Of a stretch of 64,000 bases of DNA, positions 58,892 to 64,000 are shown in pieces. How positions within the stretch are numbered: the first letter of the stretch is position 1; each line of letters begins with the position of its first letter. The stretch spans positions 344,467,870 to 344,531,869 of the forward strand of contig NC_081412.1 in assembly GCF_030272615.1 (NCBI RefSeq). The letters are read 5' to 3'. The translations under genes and the position numbers were made by a program. Source of the stretch: Cryptomeria japonica. Lineage: Eukaryota; Streptophyta; Pinopsida; Cupressales; Cupressaceae. The notes beneath the pieces are model-generated. The model did not search any database. It saw only the letters and a list, made by a program, of their open reading frames with translations, and was not told the origin of the DNA.

Positions 58892-60243
58892 ATGGAAGGC
58901 TATAAACAATCTCGGAGGATTGTGTATCTACAAGAAGAGCTGGATAATGCAAATCAAGTGATTGCAGACATGCAAAGGCAAATGAAAAAATCTCTGAAAG
59001 TAAGGAGAAGATCATCTGATGACTTGCAAGATTCTCAAGAGTTAGTGGAACAAATCGAGACATCATCTGAGAACAGTATATCTGAAGAAACTGAAGAAAT
59101 GATTGGAATGTTGAAAGAAAAGAACAAAGCATTGGCTGATCAACTAAAAGCAATGAAAAGAGAACATGAACATTTCAGTACATAGATGACTGAAAATCTA
59201 GATGCATTAAGGATAGTCAAGGATAAAGCAAGAGATCTACAAAAAGACAAACAACAACTTGAAGTCTTAGTATCTGATAAGAATGATGAAATCATAAGGC
59301 TAACTGGTATTCAACAAAATCTGACAAATCAACTAGGTTATACACATCATGGAGCAAATCTGAAAGATGATGAGAATCAAGCATTGAAACTTGAAGTATC
59401 AAGGTTGAGCAATGAACTTGAAACAGAGAAGAAATCCAAGGAAACACTGAAGAAGAGTTATGAAGCATCAAAGATGTTGGATGAGCAGCTGAACACAAGA
59501 CGACCCTACAAAGAAGGAGGACTCGGTTACAAAGGAAAAGACTCTACCGAGAAGGGAATCTGCACTACCGAGAGAGGAGAATCATCAAAACAAGCTGGAA
59601 AAAGGAATAACATCAAAAGGAAGAAGCCTATTTGCTACTACTATGGAAATCAAGGTCATACTGCCAACATGTGTCAAATCAGAAAAGGTAAGCAACCGAA
59701 TACCACTAAGACCAATGGTTATTGTTACAATTGCAATAAATATGGTCACACATCTAATCAATGTAGGACAAAGTCTGTTAACAATTATCAGAAGGCAAAA
59801 TTCAAAGGGTTTTGTAAAAACTGCAATAGATATGGACATAGTACCGAGAAGTGTTGGTTTAAGCAAAAAAACCACATGTGGTATGCACACCGAGCAAATA
59901 CTAGAGGTTACCGAACTCACACAGATCCTTACCGACAATATTTTGTAGTACCATGGGATTACAATACAAGGATATGGTGTGAATGTTGTGGAAGATATGG
60001 ACATATAAGTGCCAACTGCTTTATAAGGTTTGGAATGAATAACTGAAGATCATGGAGAAATCCTAGTATGGCATGTTTTCATTGTCACAAAGTTGGACAC
60101 TTGGCTAGAGATTGAAGAGATCAACCTAGAGAAGACAATGAGGAAATAAAAGAGAAATTAAAGATGATTTGGAGAAAGAAGGAAATTGTGTCAAATAAAG
60201 AAAGCACCTTACCTACCGAGTTAGGTGCTCCCACTCCAAATTA
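58892..60243 (+). pseudogene. gag: Gag-like ORF of I: coiled coil and five zinc knuckles
   Basis: The ATG at 58892 is the first after the primer-binding site. One frame of 450 codons runs to TAA at 60241-60243, broken only by TAG (59183, where CAG fits), TGA (60044, where CGA fits) and TGA (60110, at the last Cys of a knuckle). Residues 1 to about 205 are Glu/Lys/Gln-rich with heptad-like spacing, a likely coiled coil. There is no UBN2 capsid domain. Five CCHC-type motifs follow: CYYYGNQGHTANMC (second Cys is Tyr), CYNCNKYGHTSNQC, CKNCNRYGHSTEKC, CECCGRYGHISANC and CFHCHKVGHLARD with its last Cys as stop. It corresponds to the C-terminal half of a B-like Gag. It may have bound RNA while relying on capsid made by another element. 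Confidence 0.8.
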
Positions 60244-60800
60244 ATCGGTAAAGGTATGAAGGGACTGCATTCTCACAAGGTTAAATCTTAAACAGTTCCT
60301 ATTTTAGTATGTACTGAATTGAAAATCTGCATAGTAAGATGTAGTTGCAAGTTTGAAATTCTATCAAAGTCTTTTGGAGCACTTTACAAGAAAACTGTTA
60401 AGTTGGTGAATTCAGGAAGCCTGTCAAGTCGGTATATGAAGGAAATCTGGTTACTCAGTTAAAGCGCAAAAAAAAAGGGGAAAGAAAGTTAAGTGAACCG
60501 AGTGCATTTAATGTCTTTGACCTAACTTCCACGGAGCCCGATAAGGTATTTTTGAGTACTTAAAAGGTTTTTCGTGGTCATTTTCATTCACTAAGTTTTT
60601 AAGAAGCAGAGCAGAGCGAATCAAGGCAATCAAACCATCTTCAAAGAAAAATCTAAGGTATTTACATCGAATCTCATCGCATTGCTAAGCTAGTTTACCA
60701 AACTCATTAAGTTGTTATTATTTGCTGAGTGTGAAGTGTCTGCTGTTTGTTAAGTTCTCAAACCCTAAGGTTCCTGTGTCAATTTTTATCTAAAATCAAA
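60244..60800 (+). other. Spacer between Gag and ORF2 of I
   Basis: No coding frame. It holds an internal purine tract (60468-60488), ACCGAG copies, a TATA-like CTTAAAAGG near 60559, and a possible splice donor AAG|GTATTT near 60657 upstream of a pyrimidine-rich stretch. Any of these could help express ORF2 separately from Gag; none is proven. Confidence 0.4.
60468..60488 (+). other. Internal polypurine-tract-like run in I
   Basis: A 21-base uninterrupted purine run (nine A, four G, then AAAGAAAG). Copia polypurine tracts normally sit only at the 3' LTR. It may be the relic of a lost pol-LTR junction, a second plus-strand primer, or chance. Confidence 0.5.
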
Positions 60801-63800
60801 ATGGCATCTAAGATCCAAGAACCCATTGTTGTCACAAATGTAGAAAAGCCCTCACTAAAATACTCTTTGACTCCCAAAATTGCATCTGAACTGGATGACA
60901 AAACTGCTTTTTCACTCATCCTGGATCGAGTCTTGTTAGTCGAGGATGTGAGATTCTTCACAAAATGCCGTGTTGAAGAACTCGGTCATATTGAGATCAA
61001 AGATGCATATGATGAATTGTGCACAGATGGTAAAATGGATAGCAAGTATAAGCTTATCAAAATCAAGGGATTGACTGAAGCCCTAACCTATCCCCGTGTG
61101 TTCAAACCCCAGTGGGTCAAGTTTTTACTAAGTCGAGTGTATGATGATTTCATGTGGCTACAAGAGCAACCATTTAAGATCACTAAAGAAATCATTCATC
61201 TGATCATCGATTATCCTATCTATGATCATGCTCAAGCACAGAAAATGATATCACAGAAGGAATTGATCAGTTTGTCTGGAGTTGAATCGGATTGCAGAGG
61301 TCTGAAGTTGAACAATGTCACTGATCCTAAACTCAAATTTGCCATTAGAGTAATTGGTTACTATTTCTTCCAATCGGCAAGGGAAAATAGTGTACCCTAT
61401 GCAGCAGTGGACTTAGCATACAAAATTGTTAAGAAAGGCATGAAAATTGACTTGTGTGAAGTATTACTGAAGAACTTGTTTGAAAATATGAACACAATCA
61501 GGAAGCCAAAGAAGAACAACATGGCAAATACTCTAAAATTTGGATCACTACTTGTATGTATGTTTTTCTACTTTGAGAAGTTTTTTCCAATAGTTGGTAA
61601 AGTTGTTTGGGAACTACACCGACCAATCACCCATCAGATCAATGACTTCATCAAGAAGTTAGGTGATAACTTTAATGATATAATGGATGATTACTTCAGC
61701 AAGTTCCAAGAGAAAATGCATAACAGGTACCGGACTCCACCATAGCTGGTAGAAAAATACAAAGATGAAATATGTTTTGAGGTCGACACCAATTACTGTT
61801 ATGTGAATGTTGTGGAACTGAGGACTCAATCTTTGTCACCTATGGGTTACGAGATTGATTTTGATATCACACAACAACAAATTGATGCCTATCTATCATT
61901 GCCAAGGCATACCACTGAGCTAAGGTATGGAACCTATGAAGAGGTGAAGGAAAAAGTAAAAATGAGCATTGTAGTACCTAAGGCTACAAGAAAAGCTACA
62001 AAGATGATTAAGGCATTAAGTGAGAAATTTGGAGAAGAGTCTTCCTCCACACCTGTCAAAGGAGTTCTAGCCATCACCGAAGAGGAGACAGAAGCCCAAG
62101 AAGAAGCCATAACACTTAGCACCGAATTGCCTAAGGGAAAAGTGTTGAAGAGAAAGAAACAGGACACTTCAATGGCCCTACCGACCCCTCCAACAAAGAG
62201 ACCTAACACAAGGGCATCTACTGCATCACCGAGTAAGAAACAAAAGACTGTTGCCATTCCTAAGGTAACTAGAACTTACAAGAAATCTACTCGGAGACTC
62301 ATTTTGCCAAAAGAGTCGAGTGATACCGAATCTGAAGATGCAAATAAATTTCAGATTATGAAAAGCAAGAAGGTAGATGTACATAGTGTAGAAATTTTTT
62401 GTAATAATCTAAAGGAATATGGTGGATTTGGTGGATTAAGATTTGTCAAATATGAATCCAGATCTGCTGATGAAAAGAGGCAAATTGAAGAAGCTGTCAT
62501 TTCCACACTTCTCAAATTCCGAGTGGTCCCATTAGAAGTATGTAATTCTATTCCTAAGGAATTATATGCACATATTGAAACCAGATGGCAATATGCCCTA
62601 GACTCGGAGAAACAAATTAGAGAAAGAAGTTTGGTGCATCTCTTTCTTGATATGTCGGTTGATGAAATAAAAGAACATCTGACAAACAACCAAACTCAAT
62701 TTACAGTAAAACAAAAGGCCTTGAAATTGATGAATGGCCTGTATATAGAAGTGGAGAAGGAAACAAAAGAGCAATGGAAGACCATCTTTCAAAGAAAGAA
62801 TGCTGGTGAACAATCTATAGTGGAAATAGTCGATGTCATTGACCAAGAGCCTGGTGTCACCGAGCAAGACCCTACTCACACCATTCAAATAGATGAAGAT
62901 ATCATGGATGTAGAGGCACCTGAACAAGAAATGATAGAAGGCAATGCTTATGCAAAACTTGTCTCCAGTGAATCTATTTTGGAACAAGTTCAGCCTTACC
63001 CACCGATCAATCAACCTGCTACAATTGAAGCTCCTCAGGCTACAGGTGAAGGCACCAAAGGTCAAAAGTCTACAACAAAAGGTACTTCACAAGAACAAAC
63101 CTCTCAAGCACCTTCTAGCACGGAAAATGTTACAGCTGAGACACCAAGCACCGAGACACCGAAGGACACTACCAAGGCTAAAGAAACTGACAAAAGTGTT
63201 GTCTCTACCGAGCAACCCACTGAGGGTTCTCAAGCCTCTCAAGCTATTGTAGTGGTTCACCCGGTGAAAGGTAAAGAAAAGAAGTTGAAAAAGCATAGTT
63301 TCAAAATTGATTTATCAAAACCAATAGTGTTGCCCAATGTAGACATCTCCAAATTGAAAGGGCAAGCACTCACTGAATTTGGTGAACTGTGCAAAGCAAA
63401 GGCCAATTAGGAGAAGCAACTGGCCATACAAAAGAAGAATAAAGTACTTCAAAAGGTAAAGACCTTACTATCAGATATGCTACCTTCAGCTACAGTATCA
63501 ACTAATGCAGCCATCCATATTCAATTGGATGAACTCCTAAATCAGATTGAGACATCTGGAGTAGATGCATCTGAATACTTGAGCAAACTAAAAGACAAGG
63601 AGCTAACTGCTAAAATGATAGAGGAAGAACAGAAATCCATTGCTGTTGGCAAGGTAAAACTTGTCAAATTTATTGTTGAGTTGTCCCCTCAACTCAAGCA
63701 CATTCTTTCATTATTTCAGAAACTCTGCACATTTTCTTTGTTTCTTAAGGACATTAAGAATAAAACAGAAACAATTGAGAAAGAGATCATTGATCTCTCA

Positions 63801-64000
63801 AATAAGTTGACCCCCAAGCCCAATTCAGTTTAGAATTTTTATACTAAGCTACAATAGCTCATGGCTCAATAATTGGAATTGAGGAATGAAGAACACAAGA
63901 TCAGGATGGACATAATGACACTTCAAACATTATTCCTTCCTCATCTTTCATCCATTCAAGAGCAGCTAAACCGAGCCACTTATCTCTCTACTACACAAGA
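60801..64000 (+). pseudogene. ORF2 of I: large protein of unknown family (runs off window)
   Basis: The ATG at 60801 has a strong plant context (AAAATGGC). An in-frame TTG upstream is not needed. One frame continues for at least 1066 codons with stops at 61743, 63408, 63831 and 63855 (all TAG where CAG fits) and 63870 (TAA), and no frameshift. Regions: residues 1-315 a mostly helical domain (KYSLTPKIASELDDKTAF, FKPQWVKFLLSRVYDDF, FKITKEIIHLIIDYPIYD, YAAVDLAYKIVKKGM, LKFGSLLVCMFFYFEKFF); about 330-430 a second conserved-looking part; 430-520 a basic Ser/Thr/Pro-rich stretch with nuclear-signal-like KRKKQ and SKKQK; 520-680 a helical part (YGGFGGLRFVKYESRSADEK, TRWQYALDSEKQIRERS); 700-840 acidic and Thr/Glu-rich; then a coiled-coil-like C-terminal region. 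No catalytic motif seen. It might be a capsid, regulatory or envelope-like accessory protein; there is no clear signal peptide. Confidence 0.7.

Larger units (their letters stand above)
57646..64000 (+). mobile_element. Element I: non-autonomous copia-like element with Gag and ORF2
   Basis: 5' LTR, primer-binding site, Gag-like ORF, spacer with an internal purine tract, then a large ORF2 that runs off the window. It has no protease, integrase, reverse transcriptase or RNase H in 5.1 kb of interior. Reading frames contain stops but no frameshift, which makes it the best preserved element here and fits its innermost position. It lies in the integrase of H. Confidence 0.8.

Noticed and set aside
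62944-63252. Overlapping +1-frame ORF within ORF2 of I, and similar minus-strand ORFs
   Set aside because: Out-of-frame shadows of a Lys/Thr/Gln-rich stretch.
60801-64000. ORF2 of I as an envelope-like protein
   Set aside because: Position after Gag recalls envelope-like ORFs of some plant copia elements, but I see no signal peptide or clear membrane anchor. Left as unknown.

Overview
This is nuclear DNA from a seed plant. It contains no intact host gene. Almost all of it is long terminal repeat (LTR) retrotransposon sequence: Ty1/copia (UBN2-type Gag, aspartic protease, integrase, reverse transcriptase, RNase H) and chromodomain-bearing Ty3/gypsy, carrying frameshifts, stops and short deletions. 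The size and depth of the nest, the CpG-poor base use and the age of the copies would fit a large, slowly purged genome such as a gymnosperm. That is an inference from style; no sequence here fixes the species.

Layout. Positions 1-9814 are an old, mostly unreadable flank: a copia LTR tail (645-955), a minus-strand plant mobile domain (PMD) fossil (2304-2918), two minus-strand coding fossils I do not recognise (5003-5294 and 7419-8465), and an old minus-strand LTR (about 8520-9814) with an array of hairpin-forming units. From 9815 to the end I read a nest in which each element is interrupted at a point where the next begins with the terminal TG of its LTR. Copia A (+, 9815-14399) is cut in its reverse transcriptase by copia B (+, from 14400). 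B is cut in its 3' LTR by a minus-strand copia array C-D-E (28049-45607). The last LTR of that array is cut by a minus-strand gypsy pair F-G (45608-53744). G is cut by copia H (-, 53745-57645), and H is cut in its integrase by element I (+, 57646 to beyond 64000). Only the left halves of these interrupted elements are in the window. A side insertion, J (14440-20122), sits in the 5' LTR of B.

Most interesting content. Element I is the innermost and best kept. It has an LTR, a primer-binding site and a Gag-like ORF with a coiled coil and five zinc knuckles, but no pol follows. Instead there is a second open frame (60801 to the window end, at least 1066 codons) that I cannot assign to a known family. 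J carries a comparable minus-strand ORF fossil of about 1200 codons (15423-19051), also without a recognisable enzyme domain. These two may be members of one accessory-protein family carried by non-autonomous elements. Arrays C-D-E and F-G both have the form LTR-internal-LTR-internal with shared LTRs, and C and D share the same frameshifting Gag deletion. The LTR of B holds about ten 70-80 bp units, each able to form a hairpin; a related array lies at 9180-9625.

None of the elements looks autonomous now. Many in-frame stops are TAG where CAG (Gln) is expected, as long-term cytosine methylation and deamination would produce. Evidence is by reading only; no database search or alignment program was run.
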